DNA of 55,795 nucleotides, taken from Streptomyces sp. LS1784 (GTDB lineage: Bacteria > Actinomycetota > Actinomycetes > Streptomycetales > Streptomycetaceae). Made by a program: the position numbers and the translations under genes. The DNA lies in assembly GCF_020103755.1 (NCBI RefSeq), contig NZ_JAHSQD010000005.1:1-55795 (forward strand), in the 5' to 3' direction. Below are positions 9,091 to 20,923 of this stretch, one piece after another (the first letter of the stretch is position 1; every line of letters begins with the position of its first letter). Below the pieces are notes generated by a model. It searched no databases. It was not told the origin of the DNA and saw nothing but the letters and a program-made list of their open reading frames with translations.

Positions 9091-9238
9091 AGCGCCGTCG
9101 CTGTACATCAGCTCATGGGATTCCGTGTCGTAACAAGCCCAACACACCCGACCGCGTGGGTCGACCACGGGGCCGTGTGCGAGGGAGACATCGCAGGTTA
9201 GTTCCACCAAGCCTTGGCACACAGAAAACGGAGAAACG

Positions 9239-9610
9239 GTGCCTACGATCCAGCAGCTGGTCCGAAAGGGCCGGCAGGACAAGGTCGAGAAGAACAAGAC
9301 TCCCGCGCTGAAGGGCTCCCCGCAGCGCCGTGGGGTCTGCACGCGTGTGTACACGACCACCCCGAAGAAGCCGAACTCGGCTCTCCGCAAGGTCGCCCGT
9401 GTGCGCCTCACCAGCGGGATCGAGGTCACCGCTTACATCCCGGGCGAGGGCCACAACCTGCAGGAGCACTCCATCGTGCTGGTGCGCGGTGGTCGTGTGA
9501 AGGACCTTCCTGGTGTCCGCTACAAGATCATCCGCGGTTCGCTTGACACCCAGGGTGTCAAGAACCGCAAGCAGGCCCGCAGCCGCTACGGCGCCAAGAA
9601 GGAGAAGTAA
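9239..9610 (+). CDS. rpsL: 30S ribosomal protein S12
   Basis: S12 sits at the decoding centre of the small subunit. The 123-aa protein is full length with the [16 protein letters not shown] loop and [14 protein letters not shown] loop. Lys43 and Lys88, the positions at which streptomycin-resistance changes classically arise, are both the wild-type Lys, as is Pro91, so the sequence predicts ordinary sensitivity at this target. The start is GTG at 9239, giving the conserved [12 protein letters not shown]. It is the first gene of the str operon, two bases ahead of rpsG, behind a promoter and a leader of about 235 nt. Confidence 0.98.
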   Translation: MPTIQQLVRKGRQDKVEKNKTPALKGSPQRRGVCTRVYTTTPKKPNSALRKVARVRLTSGIEVTAYIPGEGHNLQEHSIVLVRGGRVKDLPGVRYKIIRGSLDTQGVKNRKQARSRYGAKKEK

Positions 9611-9612
9611 GA

Positions 9613-10083
9613 ATGCCTCGTAAGGGCCCCGCCCCGAAGCGCCCGGTCATCATCGACCCGGTTTACGGCTCCCCGGTCGTCACCCAGCTGGTCAACAAGA
9701 TCCTGCTGCACGGCAAGCGCTCCACCGCCGAGCGGATCGTCTACGGCGCCCTCGAGGGCGTCCGCGACAAGACCGGCTCGGACCCGGTCGTCACGCTGAA
9801 GCGCGCGCTGGAGAACGTCAAGCCGGCCCTCGAGGTCAAGTCCCGCCGTGTCGGTGGCGCGACCTACCAGGTTCCGGTCGAGGTCCGTCCGGGCCGCGCC
9901 AGCACCCTGGCGCTGCGCTGGATGGTCGGTTACTCCCGCGCCCGTCGCGAGAAGACCATGACCGAGCGCCTGATGAACGAGATCCTCGACGCCAGCAACG
10001 GCCTGGGCGCTTCCGTGAAGCGTCGCGAGGACACCCACAAGATGGCCGAGTCCAACAAGGCCTTCGCGCACTACCGCTGGTAG
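9613..10083 (+). CDS. rpsG: 30S ribosomal protein S7
   Basis: S7 nucleates assembly of the 3' domain of 16S rRNA and contacts the E-site tRNA. The 156-aa product starts [11 protein letters not shown] and carries the S7 signature [20 protein letters not shown] near residue 15, ending [11 protein letters not shown]. It is separated by only two bases from rpsL (stop TAA, then AG, then ATG), so the two are co-translated. In E. coli S7 is the autoregulator of the str operon; nothing in this short spacer lets me claim the same here. A 39-bp gap leads to fusA. Confidence 0.98.
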   Translation: MPRKGPAPKRPVIIDPVYGSPVVTQLVNKILLHGKRSTAERIVYGALEGVRDKTGSDPVVTLKRALENVKPALEVKSRRVGGATYQVPVEVRPGRASTLALRWMVGYSRARREKTMTERLMNEILDASNGLGASVKRREDTHKMAESNKAFAHYRW

Positions 10084-10122
10084 TCCGTACCCCGTCACTA
10101 GACAGAGAGAGAACGAGCCACC

Positions 10123-12228
<2,106 letters not shown>

Positions 12229-12308
12229 CGTCCCGATATTCGGGACGATAGCGAAGCCTTTAGGCTATTAGGAGGCAACCCGGGAGGATCCGGTCGGATT
12301 CTCCCGGG
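12229..12308 (+). promoter_or_regulatory. Structured fusA–tuf spacer with two strong hairpins
   Basis: Immediately after the fusA stop lies hairpin CGTCCCG (12229-12235) / CGGGACG (12241-12247). A second, much stronger hairpin uses arms 12279-12291 and 12296-12308: 13 pairs including one G·U, closing a GGTC loop. Neither is followed by a T-tract. Between them is a free TTAGGAGG sequence resembling a ribosome site with no gene behind it. The spacer may process, attenuate or protect the mRNA. Streptomycetes are known to have a separate tuf1 promoter in this gap, but I could not identify clear boxes. Confidence 0.55.
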
Positions 12309-12428
12309 GCCTCCGGCCCCCCCTACCAGCGGGACGGCACGGGGTGTCCTGCGGACAACCCGCACCAAAACCGATCAAGACCAACTGACGTCACCACGGC
12401 GTACAGGAACTGTCCTCAGGAGGACTCA

Positions 12429-13622
<1,194 letters not shown>

Positions 13623-13659
13623 TTGATGCTCTGACCTGCCTGCCTCGTACAGGCTCAGT

Positions 13660-13699
13660 CCGAAGGGCTCCGCACACCCCGGTGCGCGGGGCCCTTCGG
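13660..13699 (+). terminator. Terminator of the str operon
   Basis: CCGAAGGGC (13660-13668) pairs with GCCCTTCGG (13691-13699), with a further GCAC/GTGC pairing inside. It lies 37 bp after the tuf stop. There is no long T-tract, as is usual in streptomycetes. Confidence 0.75.
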
Positions 13700-13910
13700 C
13701 GTGTCGGGATATCGAATCGACGGCGATCAGGTAACAGGCCCGTGGAGAGTGGGGCTGGACCGGACTGCTATCCTGCCGCTCATTGGCTCTTCCTCGCTGC
13801 CGCCCGCGATGCTCCGGGTGCGGAGGGAGAAGGATTCCGGCCGGTGGGGTCTACCCGGCGGTCCATGCCTTCCGACCGCTTTCGGATCACATGGGGACAG
13901 GCGAAGAAGG

Positions 13911-14927
13911 ATGCTCAACGCAGGAGATCAGGGAGTTGCGTCGGCCGGGGAGCCGGCGCCGCTGTTGTCGGTCGTCATGCCGATCTACAACGAGCAGGAG
14001 GCACTGCCGCTGACCGTGCAGCGCCTGCGCCCGATCCTCGACGGGCTGGGGATCACGTACGAAGTGGTCGGCATCGACGACGGAAGCACGGATGCCACCC
14101 CGGTCCTGATGCAGAAGATCCACCAGGACTGGCCGGAGTTCCGGATCGTCCGCTTCGCCCGCAACTCCGGGCACCAGGCCGCGCTCACCGCCGGCATCCA
14201 CCGCGCCTTCGGCGACTACGTCGTCTCCATCGACGCCGACCTCCAGGACCCGCCGGAGAAGATCCCCGAGATGCTCTCGCTCGCGCGGGAGCGGGGCCTC
14301 GACATCGTCTACGGCGTGCGCGGCGACCGCGGCACCGACACGATCTTCAAGCGCCGCACCGCGGGCGCCTACTACTGGCTGATGCGCAGGCTCGTCGGCA
14401 AGAAGATGCCGAACCAGGCCGGAGACTTCCGTCTGCTCAGCCGTGCCGCGGTGGACGCGCTCAAGGCGCTGCCCGAGCACCAGCCGGTCTACCGGCTGCT
14501 GGTGCCGTGGCTCGGCTTCCCCAGCGGCGAGGTCGTCTACGTGCGCGAGGAGCGGGTCGCCGGTTCGACCCACTACCCGCTGTCCAAGATGCTCCGCCTC
14601 GCCGTCGACAGCGTCACCAACTTCTCCGCGAGCCCGCTGCGGCTCGCCACCTGGCTCGGCCTGCTGAGCTTCGTGCTCTGCTTCGCCCTCGGTGTCTACA
14701 CCGTGATCGAGTACGCGTTCGGCAAGACCGTCCCCGGCTGGTCCTCGCTGTTCATGGGCATGCTGTTCCTCGGCGCCGTCCAGCTGGTCTGCATGGGTCT
14801 GTTGGGCGAGTACGTCGGCCGCATCTACTCGGCGGCGCAGGCCCGGCCGGCCTACTTCGTCGGCTACGACTCGGCGGAGGGGCCCGACCCCGCGACGGCT
14901 CGCCGCAGCGCCTCCTACGCGGGCTGA
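13911..14927 (+). CDS. GtrB-like polyprenyl-phosphate glycosyltransferase (GT2)
   Basis: Likely transfers a sugar from a nucleotide donor to polyprenyl phosphate on the inner membrane face. The 338-aa protein has the GT2 fold: SVVMPIYNEQEALP, nucleotide-binding DDGSTD, the DADLQDPP catalytic motif typical of DPM1/GtrB enzymes, then two C-terminal membrane helices (WLGLLSFVLCFALGVYTVI and LFMGMLFLGAVQLVCMGLLG) and a cytoplasmic tail. The start is uncertain: the ATG at 13911 fits the domain boundary, but its GAAGG sequence is too close, and in-frame codons upstream would add only low-complexity residues. It heads a plus-strand set with a large membrane protein and GtrA, the usual partners of such enzymes. 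Confidence 0.85.
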   Translation: MLNAGDQGVASAGEPAPLLSVVMPIYNEQEALPLTVQRLRPILDGLGITYEVVGIDDGSTDATPVLMQKIHQDWPEFRIVRFARNSGHQAALTAGIHRAFGDYVVSIDADLQDPPEKIPEMLSLARERGLDIVYGVRGDRGTDTIFKRRTAGAYYWLMRRLVGKKMPNQAGDFRLLSRAAVDALKALPEHQPVYRLLVPWLGFPSGEVVYVREERVAGSTHYPLSKMLRLAVDSVTNFSASPLRLATWLGLLSFVLCFALGVYTVIEYAFGKTVPGWSSLFMGMLFLGAVQLVCMGLLGEYVGRIYSAAQARPAYFVGYDSAEGPDPATARRSASYAG

Positions 14928-15025
14928 CCCGGAGTCCTTCCGACGCCGGTCGGCGGACCGCCGCCGCCGGCCTCCGCCAGGCTGCCGTGCTGCGAGCTGT
15001 GAGCTCGGACGAGAGAACGGACACC

Positions 15026-17446
15026 ATGCAAACGAACAGCACCGCCACCGGATCGGCGCCGGCCACCGGAGGACGTCCGGGAGTCCCGGCGCCGTCCGGC
15101 GGGCCGTCCGGCGGCGCGGCGGACGCGGGATCCAGGGCCCACGCCTTCTGGCGGTTCCTGCCCGCGGTCTCGGCGTACCTGCTCCTGGTGGGGTTGCTGC
15201 TGGCCGCGGACACCAGGGTCGGCGACATCGCCCGGTACACCTTCTACGTGGCCTGGGGCGTGGTGCTTCCGGGCACCCTGGTCTTCCGGGCCCTGCGCAG
15301 GCGTCCGCACACCCTGGTGGAGGACCTGGCCTTCGGCGCGGTGACCGGGCTGGTGCTGGAACTGGGGGCCTGGGCGATCCTCGTCCGTTCGGGCCTCCAG
15401 TCGGTAGCCGTCGCCTGGCCGCTCGTGGTGGTGGTCCCGTTCGCGCTCGTCCCCGGCCTGCGCCGGCACTGGCGCTCCGGCGGTTACCGGCGGCCGTCCC
15501 TCGCCTGGTCCTGGTCGCTGGCCGCGGTGGTGGGCCTGACCAGCCTGTACTACTTCCAGGTCTTCCTGTCGAAGTTCCCGGTCCTGGCGGTCGACGAGAA
15601 CTCGCGGCTGTTCGGCGACATGCCGTACATGCTGTCGTTGGCGGCCAACGCCAAGCAGCACGTGCCGCTGACCGTGCCGCAGGTGGCGGGGGAACCGCTC
15701 CACTACCACTGGTTCACGTTCGCCCACATGGCGATGACCGACATGGTCGGTCACATCGACCTGCCGGTGGTCGAGACCAGGCTGCTCGTTCCCGCGTTCG
15801 CCGCGCTCGGTGTGCTGATCATGGCGGTGGTGGCCCACCGGATCACCGGTCGGGCGTGGGCCGGCCCGCTGGCCGCGCTGCTGCTCTTCGCGGTCGGCGA
15901 GTTCACCGCGATCTACCCGAACAACGTGGTGAGCTGGACCTTCGGTGCGCCGGCCGTCCGGCTGATGTCCTGGTCGAGCATGTCGCTGGCCTACAGCCAG
16001 CCGCTGCTGATCGCGTTGGTCGGCGCGGTCGCCGACGGGCTCCGCCGGGTCGGCGGCCCGGGCGACGCGGACGGGAGGTCGCGGGCGCCGGGCTTCGGGC
16101 GGGGCGTCTTCGTCCTGACGGCGATGTTCGCGACCGCCTCCAGCGCCGCCAAGGCGAGCACCCTCCCGGTGGCCCTCGCGGGCCTGGCCGTCGCCGGCCT
16201 GGCGGTCCTGATCAGGACCCGGCGCATCCCCTGGACGATCGTCGGGCTGGGGGCGGTCATCGCGGGCGCCCAGCTCTTCGCGACGGCGGCGATCTTCGAC
16301 TTCGAGAGCTACGGCCTGGAAGTCATTCCCTTCGGCAACGTCGAGAAGTACTGGGCCGAACCTCTGGACGGCAGGCCCGTGCTGCTCCAGAGCGGCGTGG
16401 TCGTGGCAGTCCTGATCGCCTTCTTCCTGAACCACCAGATCAAGTTGTTGGGCGCCGTGCCGCTGCTGTGGCGGCGTCGGCTCCGACTGGAACCGGCGCA
16501 GTGGTTCCTGCTCGGCGCGGTGGTCGCCGGTCCGGCGGCCTACCTGATGGTCAACGGCTACAACGCCAGTTACTTCACCATCTCCGCGATGCCCTTCGGG
16601 GTGGTGCTGTCCGCCTGGGGGTACTGCGAGGCCTTCGAACGCGCCGCGCTGCCCAGGGCCGGCAAGGCCGCCCTGGCCGTCGGCGCGGCGGCCCTGACCG
16701 GGCTGTTCATCTGGCTCTCGTACCGGTACTCGGCGGACCTGGCGACCTTCCTGGCCGAGCACACCGGGGACGGCACGGGTACCGAGCCGTACACGCCACT
16801 GCTGCCGGCGCTGAGCGTGGCGGCCGCGTTCGCGGTGCTGGCGGGCCTCCTGGGGCTGCTCTGGTGGCTGTTCTCCCGGCCGGCGCGCGGCCTGCGGCGC
16901 CGGGGCGGGATCGTCCTGCTCACCGCCGGACTGACGCTCGGCACCCCGAGCCTCGCCCTCGACGCCCTCCAGTCCCAGGAGGTCCCGTGGGAGGGCAGCT
17001 GGGTGATGCCGGCGAGCCAGGTGAACGCCGCACGCTGGATCCGCTCGCACAGCGCTCCCTCGGACATCCTGGCGACGAACAGCCACTGCTGGGAGTTCAA
17101 CAACTACGTGTACGGTGCGGCGTGCGACAACTACCGTTCGCACTGGCTCAGCGGCTATTCGGAGCGCTCGGTCCTCATCGAGGGCTGGGCGTACGCACCG
17201 AGGCTGATGGCCACCGCGAACGGGGCGGCGGCCTCCGTGGCGCCGTTCTGGGACACCGAGCTGTTCAACCTCAACGAGGCCGCGTTCTACGCGCCGACGC
17301 CGGACATCCTGCGTCGGCTGCACCACGACCACAAGGTCCGCTACCTGGTGGTCCAGCGGATGGCGGGCGCCGAGTCGCCACAGCTCAGGAACCTCGCCAA
17401 GCCGGTGTTCGACAACGGCCGGGTGGCCGTCTACGAGCTCTCCTGA
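15026..17446 (+). CDS. Large polytopic membrane protein, probable GT-C glycosyltransferase
   Basis: 806-aa integral membrane protein. The first ~45 residues are a disordered Gly/Ala/Pro tail, followed by about twelve or more hydrophobic segments. The outer loop carries VDENSRLFGDMPYMLSLAAN and GEPLHYHWFTFAHMA, an acidic pair plus the Tyr-His-Trp pattern common in bacterial GT-C-type proteins of unknown specificity. A soluble C-terminal domain (about residues 660-806: ASQVNAARWIRSHSAPSDIL and so on) should face outside. Its place between a GtrB-like enzyme and GtrA suggests it is the outward-facing transferase that uses the flipped lipid-linked sugar; this is inferred from context. The ATG at 15026 is the first good start; the frame is open far upstream by composition only. 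Confidence 0.75.
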   Translation: MQTNSTATGSAPATGGRPGVPAPSGGPSGGAADAGSRAHAFWRFLPAVSAYLLLVGLLLAADTRVGDIARYTFYVAWGVVLPGTLVFRALRRRPHTLVEDLAFGAVTGLVLELGAWAILVRSGLQSVAVAWPLVVVVPFALVPGLRRHWRSGGYRRPSLAWSWSLAAVVGLTSLYYFQVFLSKFPVLAVDENSRLFGDMPYMLSLAANAKQHVPLTVPQVAGEPLHYHWFTFAHMAMTDMVGHIDLPVVETRLLVPAFAALGVLIMAVVAHRITGRAWAGPLAALLLFAVGEFTAIYPNNVVSWTFGAPAVRLMSWSSMSLAYSQPLLIALVGAVADGLRRVGGPGDADGRSRAPGFGRGVFVLTAMFATASSAAKASTLPVALAGLAVAGLAVLIRTRRIPWTIVGLGAVIAGAQLFATAAIFDFESYGLEVIPFGNVEKYWAEPLDGRPVLLQSGVVVAVLIAFFLNHQIKLLGAVPLLWRRRLRLEPAQWFLLGAVVAGPAAYLMVNGYNASYFTISAMPFGVVLSAWGYCEAFERAALPRAGKAALAVGAAALTGLFIWLSYRYSADLATFLAEHTGDGTGTEPYTPLLPALSVAAAFAVLAGLLGLLWWLFSRPARGLRRRGGIVLLTAGLTLGTPSLALDALQSQEVPWEGSWVMPASQVNAARWIRSHSAPSDILATNSHCWEFNNYVYGAACDNYRSHWLSGYSERSVLIEGWAYAPRLMATANGAAASVAPFWDTELFNLNEAAFYAPTPDILRRLHHDHKVRYLVVQRMAGAESPQLRNLAKPVFDNGRVAVYELS

Positions 17447-17473
17447 CCCGACGAACGAAGCAGTGGGCAAACC

Positions 17474-17926
17474 ATGGTCTCCACCGACAACGCGCCGGTA
17501 CCGGCACCCGACGGCCGGGTGGCTTCCCCGGCCGGCACCGCCAAGCGGCAGCTCCCGTCGTTCCTGGTCATCGGCGTGCTCAGTACGCTCTTCTACCTCG
17601 GCCTGTACGTGGTGGCCCGCCAGGTCGTCGACCAGCAGGCGGCCAACCTGATCGCCCTGGCGGTGAGCGCGGTCGCCAACACCGCCGCCAACCGGCGCTT
17701 CACCTTCGGCATCACCGGCTCGGAGGGTGCGGTGCGCCACCAGCTGCAGGGCGCCGTCGCCTTCCTGATCGGTCTGGGCCTGAGCAGCGGCGCGCTCGCC
17801 CTGCTCGCCCTGCTCGCGCCGAACGCTTCGCGGGTGGTCGAGGTCGCCGGCCTGGTCGTGGCCAACGGCCTCGCGACGGTGGCCCGGTTCGTCCTCCTCA
17901 AGGTGTGGGTCTTCAGGACCCACTGA
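17474..17926 (+). CDS. GtrA family membrane protein (putative polyprenyl-P-sugar flippase)
   Basis: 150-aa protein with four membrane helices (for example LPSFLVIGVLSTLFYLGLYV, LIALAVSAVANTAANRRFTF, LIGLGLSSGALALLALLAP) and the conserved NTAANRRFTFG loop of the GtrA family. In the Gtr systems of enteric phages, GtrA is thought to move undecaprenyl-phosphate-glucose across the membrane. Here it lies 27 bp after the large membrane protein and 2.5 kb after a GtrB-like enzyme, so all three parts of a Gtr system are together. The ATG at 17474 has only a weak ribosome site and may rely on coupling. It ends 42 bp from the convergent acyltransferase gene. Confidence 0.88.
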   Translation: MVSTDNAPVPAPDGRVASPAGTAKRQLPSFLVIGVLSTLFYLGLYVVARQVVDQQAANLIALAVSAVANTAANRRFTFGITGSEGAVRHQLQGAVAFLIGLGLSSGALALLALLAPNASRVVEVAGLVVANGLATVARFVLLKVWVFRTH

Positions 17927-17968
17927 GGACGAACCGGGCCACCGTGTGCCGGGCCGGGCGCCGCGTGA

Positions 17969-19252
17969 TCAGGGTGCGGGGACCGCGGTCCTCGCGGGTT
18001 CCCCGACCGGCTCGGCCGCCCCGGGGACCGCGACCCGGCGGGCCCGGCGCTCGGCCAGCGCGCGTACCGGTCGAGGCGTCCAGTCCTTCGCCTTCAGCGC
18101 GGGCTTCTCGACCAGGTACCAGGAGAGCGCGGCGAGGACGACCGTTCCGGCGAGCGACAGCGGGAGGTAGACCCGCATGCCGTGTGCGTTGTAACCGAGT
18201 GCGGCGACGACCTGTTCGACGGTGAAGCCGTAGATGTAGATGCCGTACGAGAGGTCCCGCTTGACGCCGATCCGCTGGAACGGCACGGGCAGCCGGACCG
18301 CCAGCCAGAAGAGCAGGTAGGCGAAGGCCGGGTAGCCGAACGCGAAGAGCCCGCCGTAGTGCAGGCTGGCGACGAGCACGGCGGCCGACAGCAGCGCGAG
18401 CCCGGCGTTCATCGGGATCCGGTCCTTGTACAGCTGCACCGTGGCGCCGACCAGGAAGACGAACCCCAGGTAGACCAGGTACTGCACGTAGATCGGGCCG
18501 AAGACCGGCACGTGGAGGAAGTGGCCCATGCTGTTGGGGATGTTGACGGAGCCGGGGGTCGTCCGCCAGTCCTCGACGATCAGGATCCAGAGGACCAGGG
18601 TCAGCAGCGGCACCGCCTTCCTCGCGCGCAGCAGCACGCCGCCGGCGGCCAGCAGGCCCATCACGATGTAGCAGAGCATCTCGTAGTCGAGCGACCAGAG
18701 GGAGCCGTTGATCCCGGGGTCGTGGTTGGTGCCGGCCGCGACGCCGTCGGCGACCACGTTCGAGATGTCCCACCCGTTGGCGAACGAGGCGTTCCAGGCA
18801 CCCGCCAGGTAGTGCAGCGGCCCGGCCGGGTGCGACCAGTAACCGGTGAGCGAGTGGTGGGTCCGGTAGTACAGCGCGGGCGCCACCACCAGGACGCTGA
18901 CCAGGAGCGAGACCCAGAGCCCGGGCAGGATGCGCAGGGCGCGGTGCCAGGAGTACCGACCGATCGTGCTGCGCATCGCACTGCCGGTGATCATGAACCC
19001 GGAGAGCGCGAAGAAGCCGACCACCGCGAGCCGGCCGAGGTCGATCTGGCCGCCGCTGAACTGGGAGAGCGGAGCGGGCCGGCCCCACCCGAGCGGATAG
19101 GCGTGGGAGTAGACGACGGCTACCGCGAGGGCCGTCCGGATCGCGCCGAAGCTGTTCTGGCGGCCGGACAGACTGCCTCCCCTCAGCCACGCGGGGCGCC
19201 GGGTGTCGGCGCCTTCGCGTATGCCGCGTGAGGGTCCCGCTTGGTGGGTCAT
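17969..19252 (-). CDS. Acyltransferase 3 family protein (OafA/YrhL-like)
   Basis: Membrane enzyme that typically acetylates sugars of surface polysaccharides on the outer side of the membrane. The 427-aa protein has about ten membrane helices and the family's early motif IRTALAVAVVYSHAYPLGWG with its conserved His, then VGFFALSGFMITGSAMRS and WHRALRILPGLWVSLLVSVL, matching the F-x-L-S-G and R-x-x-R regions of OafA. It lacks the C-terminal SGNH domain that some members carry. It is on the minus strand, convergent with GtrA. Its natural substrate is likely the glycan made by this island, which is inferred from position. Confidence 0.88.
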   Translation of the reverse strand: MTHQAGPSRGIREGADTRRPAWLRGGSLSGRQNSFGAIRTALAVAVVYSHAYPLGWGRPAPLSQFSGGQIDLGRLAVVGFFALSGFMITGSAMRSTIGRYSWHRALRILPGLWVSLLVSVLVVAPALYYRTHHSLTGYWSHPAGPLHYLAGAWNASFANGWDISNVVADGVAAGTNHDPGINGSLWSLDYEMLCYIVMGLLAAGGVLLRARKAVPLLTLVLWILIVEDWRTTPGSVNIPNSMGHFLHVPVFGPIYVQYLVYLGFVFLVGATVQLYKDRIPMNAGLALLSAAVLVASLHYGGLFAFGYPAFAYLLFWLAVRLPVPFQRIGVKRDLSYGIYIYGFTVEQVVAALGYNAHGMRVYLPLSLAGTVVLAALSWYLVEKPALKAKDWTPRPVRALAERRARRVAVPGAAEPVGEPARTAVPAP

Positions 19253-19318
19253 GGTCCGTCCGATCCGGCCGGCTGGGAGCGGCCTGAGAAGGGGCCTGGG
19301 AAGTGGCAGGAAGTATGA

Positions 19319-19356
19319 CTGAGGGGACGTGTGCGCCTGCGCGCACGTCCCCTCAG
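19319..19356 (-). terminator. Terminator downstream of rmlC
   Basis: Hairpin on the minus strand between rmlC and the acyltransferase. Outer arms 19319-19328 / 19347-19356 and inner arms 19331-19336 / 19341-19346 enclose a CTGC loop, with a two-base bulge. It begins 14 bp after the rmlC stop. Confidence 0.75.
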
Positions 19357-19370
19357 CCGGCCTCGCGTGG

Positions 19371-19970
19371 CTACTGCTGCTTGAGCGAGTCCGCGTAGGC
19401 CTTGCAGGCCTGGTAGTCCGGCAGCAGGCCGGTGGCGAGGGCCTCCGAGAGGGAGGGCGCCACCGCGTCGCGGGCCGAGAGCTGCGGGGCGTCGGTCGGC
19501 CATTCGATGCCGAGCTCCGGGTCCAGCGGGTGCACGCCGTGCTCGCCGGTCGGGTTGTACGTCGCCGAGCAGAGGTAGGTCAGCGTGGCGTCGTCGGTGA
19601 GGGCGCAGAAGCCGTGGCCGAGACCCTCGGGGATGTAGACGGCCTTGCGCTCGGTGTCGTCCAGTCGGACGAACTCCCACGTGCCGAAGCCGGGCGAGCC
19701 GACGCGCAGGTCCACGATCACGTCCAGCACCGCGCCGCGGGTGCAGGCCACGTACTTGGCCTGGCCGGGCGGGACGTCGGCGAAGTGGATGCCGCGGACG
19801 ACGTCCTTGGCGGAGAGCGACAGGTTGGCCTGGGCCAGGTTCAGCGGGTGGCCGACGACCTCGGCGAGGCGGTCGAAGCGGTACCACTCGGTGAAGTGGC
19901 CGCGGGCGTCGCCGTGCACCTGCGGGGTGATCTCGAAGGCGCCCTCGATGGAGAGCTCACGGAACTTCAC
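19371..19970 (-). CDS. rmlC: dTDP-4-dehydrorhamnose 3,5-epimerase
   Basis: Third step of dTDP-L-rhamnose synthesis: epimerises dTDP-4-keto-6-deoxy-glucose at C3 and C5. The 199-aa cupin protein has the RmlC pattern: [18 protein letters not shown] with catalytic His62, the Tyr132 acid in [12 protein letters not shown], and IPEGLGHGF. It begins with GTG at 19970, overlapping the rmlA stop by GTGA, so the two minus-strand genes are coupled. The C-terminal tail ([15 protein letters not shown]) extends a little beyond the core fold. Together with rmlA here and rmlB-rmlD on the other strand, the whole pathway is present. Confidence 0.95.
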   Translation of the reverse strand: MKFRELSIEGAFEITPQVHGDARGHFTEWYRFDRLAEVVGHPLNLAQANLSLSAKDVVRGIHFADVPPGQAKYVACTRGAVLDVIVDLRVGSPGFGTWEFVRLDDTERKAVYIPEGLGHGFCALTDDATLTYLCSATYNPTGEHGVHPLDPELGIEWPTDAPQLSARDAVAPSLSEALATGLLPDYQACKAYADSLKQQ

Positions 19971-20842
19971 TTGGCGGCCGCCTCGTCGAGCAGGTCCAGC
20001 AGGTACTGGCCGTAGCCGCTCTTCAGCAGCGGCTCGGCGAGCTCGCGCAGCTGGGCGTCGTCGATCAGCCCGGCCCGCCAGACGGCCTCCTCGATGCAGC
20101 CGATCTTGAAGCCCTGGCGCTCCTCGATGACCCGGACGAACTCCGAGGCCTGGACCATCGACACGAAGGTGCCGGTGTCCAGCCAGGCGGTGCCGCGGTC
20201 GAGGGTCGTCACGTGCAGGTCGCCGGTGCGCAGGTAGGCGTCGTTGACGGCGGTGATCTCCAGCTCGCCGCGGGCGCTCGGCTCCAGGGTGCGGGCGATC
20301 TCCACGACCCGGTTGTCGTAGAAGTACAGCCCGGGGACGGCGTAACGGGACTTGGGCTCGGCCGGCTTCTCCTCGATGGAGATGACCTGGCCGGTCTCGT
20401 CGAACTCGACCACGCCGTACGCGGTCGGGTCGGCCACCGGGTAGGCGAAGACCCGGCCGCCCTTGATGTCGGAGTGCTCGGTGAGCGAGGTGCCCAGGCC
20501 GCTGCCGTGGAAGATGTTGTCGCCGAGGATCAGGGCCACCGACTCGTCGCCGATGAAGTCCGCGCCGAGCACGAAGGCCTGGGCGATGCCCTCGGGCTTC
20601 TCCTGGACGGCGTACTGGAGCTTCAGGCCGAACTGCGAACCGTCGCCCAGCAGGCGCTCGAACTGGTCCCGGTCGTTCGGGGTGGTGATGATCAGGATTT
20701 CGCTCATCCCGGCCATCACGAGGGTCGAGAGGGGGTAGTAGATCATCGGCTTGTCGAAGACCGGCAGGAGCTGCTTCGACACCGCACGGGTCAGGGGCCA
20801 CAGCCGCGAGCCGGTGCCGCCGGCCAGGAGGATTCCACGCAT
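19967..20842 (-). CDS. rmlA: Glucose-1-phosphate thymidylyltransferase
   Basis: First step of the pathway: joins dTTP and glucose-1-phosphate to give dTDP-glucose. The 291-aa protein has the nucleotidyl-transferase signature [20 protein letters not shown] (residues 5-24), [11 protein letters not shown] and the metal-site [13 protein letters not shown]. Length and motifs match RmlA. The ATG at 20842 has no ribosome site; a TAGGGT box ends six bases upstream, so the mRNA probably starts at or beside the ATG and is leaderless. It is divergent from rmlB across 81 bp, with a 10-bp palindrome touching its start. Confidence 0.97.
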   Translation of the reverse strand: MRGILLAGGTGSRLWPLTRAVSKQLLPVFDKPMIYYPLSTLVMAGMSEILIITTPNDRDQFERLLGDGSQFGLKLQYAVQEKPEGIAQAFVLGADFIGDESVALILGDNIFHGSGLGTSLTEHSDIKGGRVFAYPVADPTAYGVVEFDETGQVISIEEKPAEPKSRYAVPGLYFYDNRVVEIARTLEPSARGELEITAVNDAYLRTGDLHVTTLDRGTAWLDTGTFVSMVQASEFVRVIEERQGFKIGCIEEAVWRAGLIDDAQLRELAEPLLKSGYGQYLLDLLDEAAAK

Positions 20843-20923
20843 GGGTGCACCCTATTCGAGATCGGTGGACGCGGGAGGGGCCGGGTCGGGAGGGTGTTCG
20901 GGCGACGGTAGACTACGCGCATT
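20843..20923. promoter_or_regulatory. Divergent rmlA/rmlB promoter region, both starts leaderless-like
   Basis: 81 bp. On the minus strand TAGGGT (20849-20854) lies 6 nt before the rmlA ATG; on the plus strand TAGACT (20909-20914) lies 9 nt before the rmlB ATG. Neither gene has a ribosome site, the actinobacterial pattern for leaderless mRNA. A perfect palindrome GGGTGCACCC (20843-20852) overlaps the rmlA -10 box and abuts its start codon, and could be an operator. No good -35 boxes were seen. Confidence 0.6.

Larger units (their letters stand above)
8862..9238 (+). promoter_or_regulatory. rpsL upstream region and long leader
   Basis: 377 bp with no conventional gene. It holds the rpsL promoter (8967-8995), a predicted leader of about 235 nt, an 8-bp palindrome TGCATGCA around 9029-9041, and a 28-codon ORF (9004-9090) starting almost at the predicted transcription start. 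The rpsL ribosome site is the weak AACGGAG just before the GTG. Confidence 0.6.

Noticed and set aside
12229-12428. Riboswitch in the fusA–tuf spacer
   Set aside because: Strong hairpins but no match to any riboswitch class I know; described as structured spacer only.
14915-17923. 1002-codon minus-strand open frame opposite the large membrane protein
   Set aside because: The product is Arg/Gly/Pro/Gln-rich with no domain, while the plus strand encodes a coherent polytopic membrane protein.
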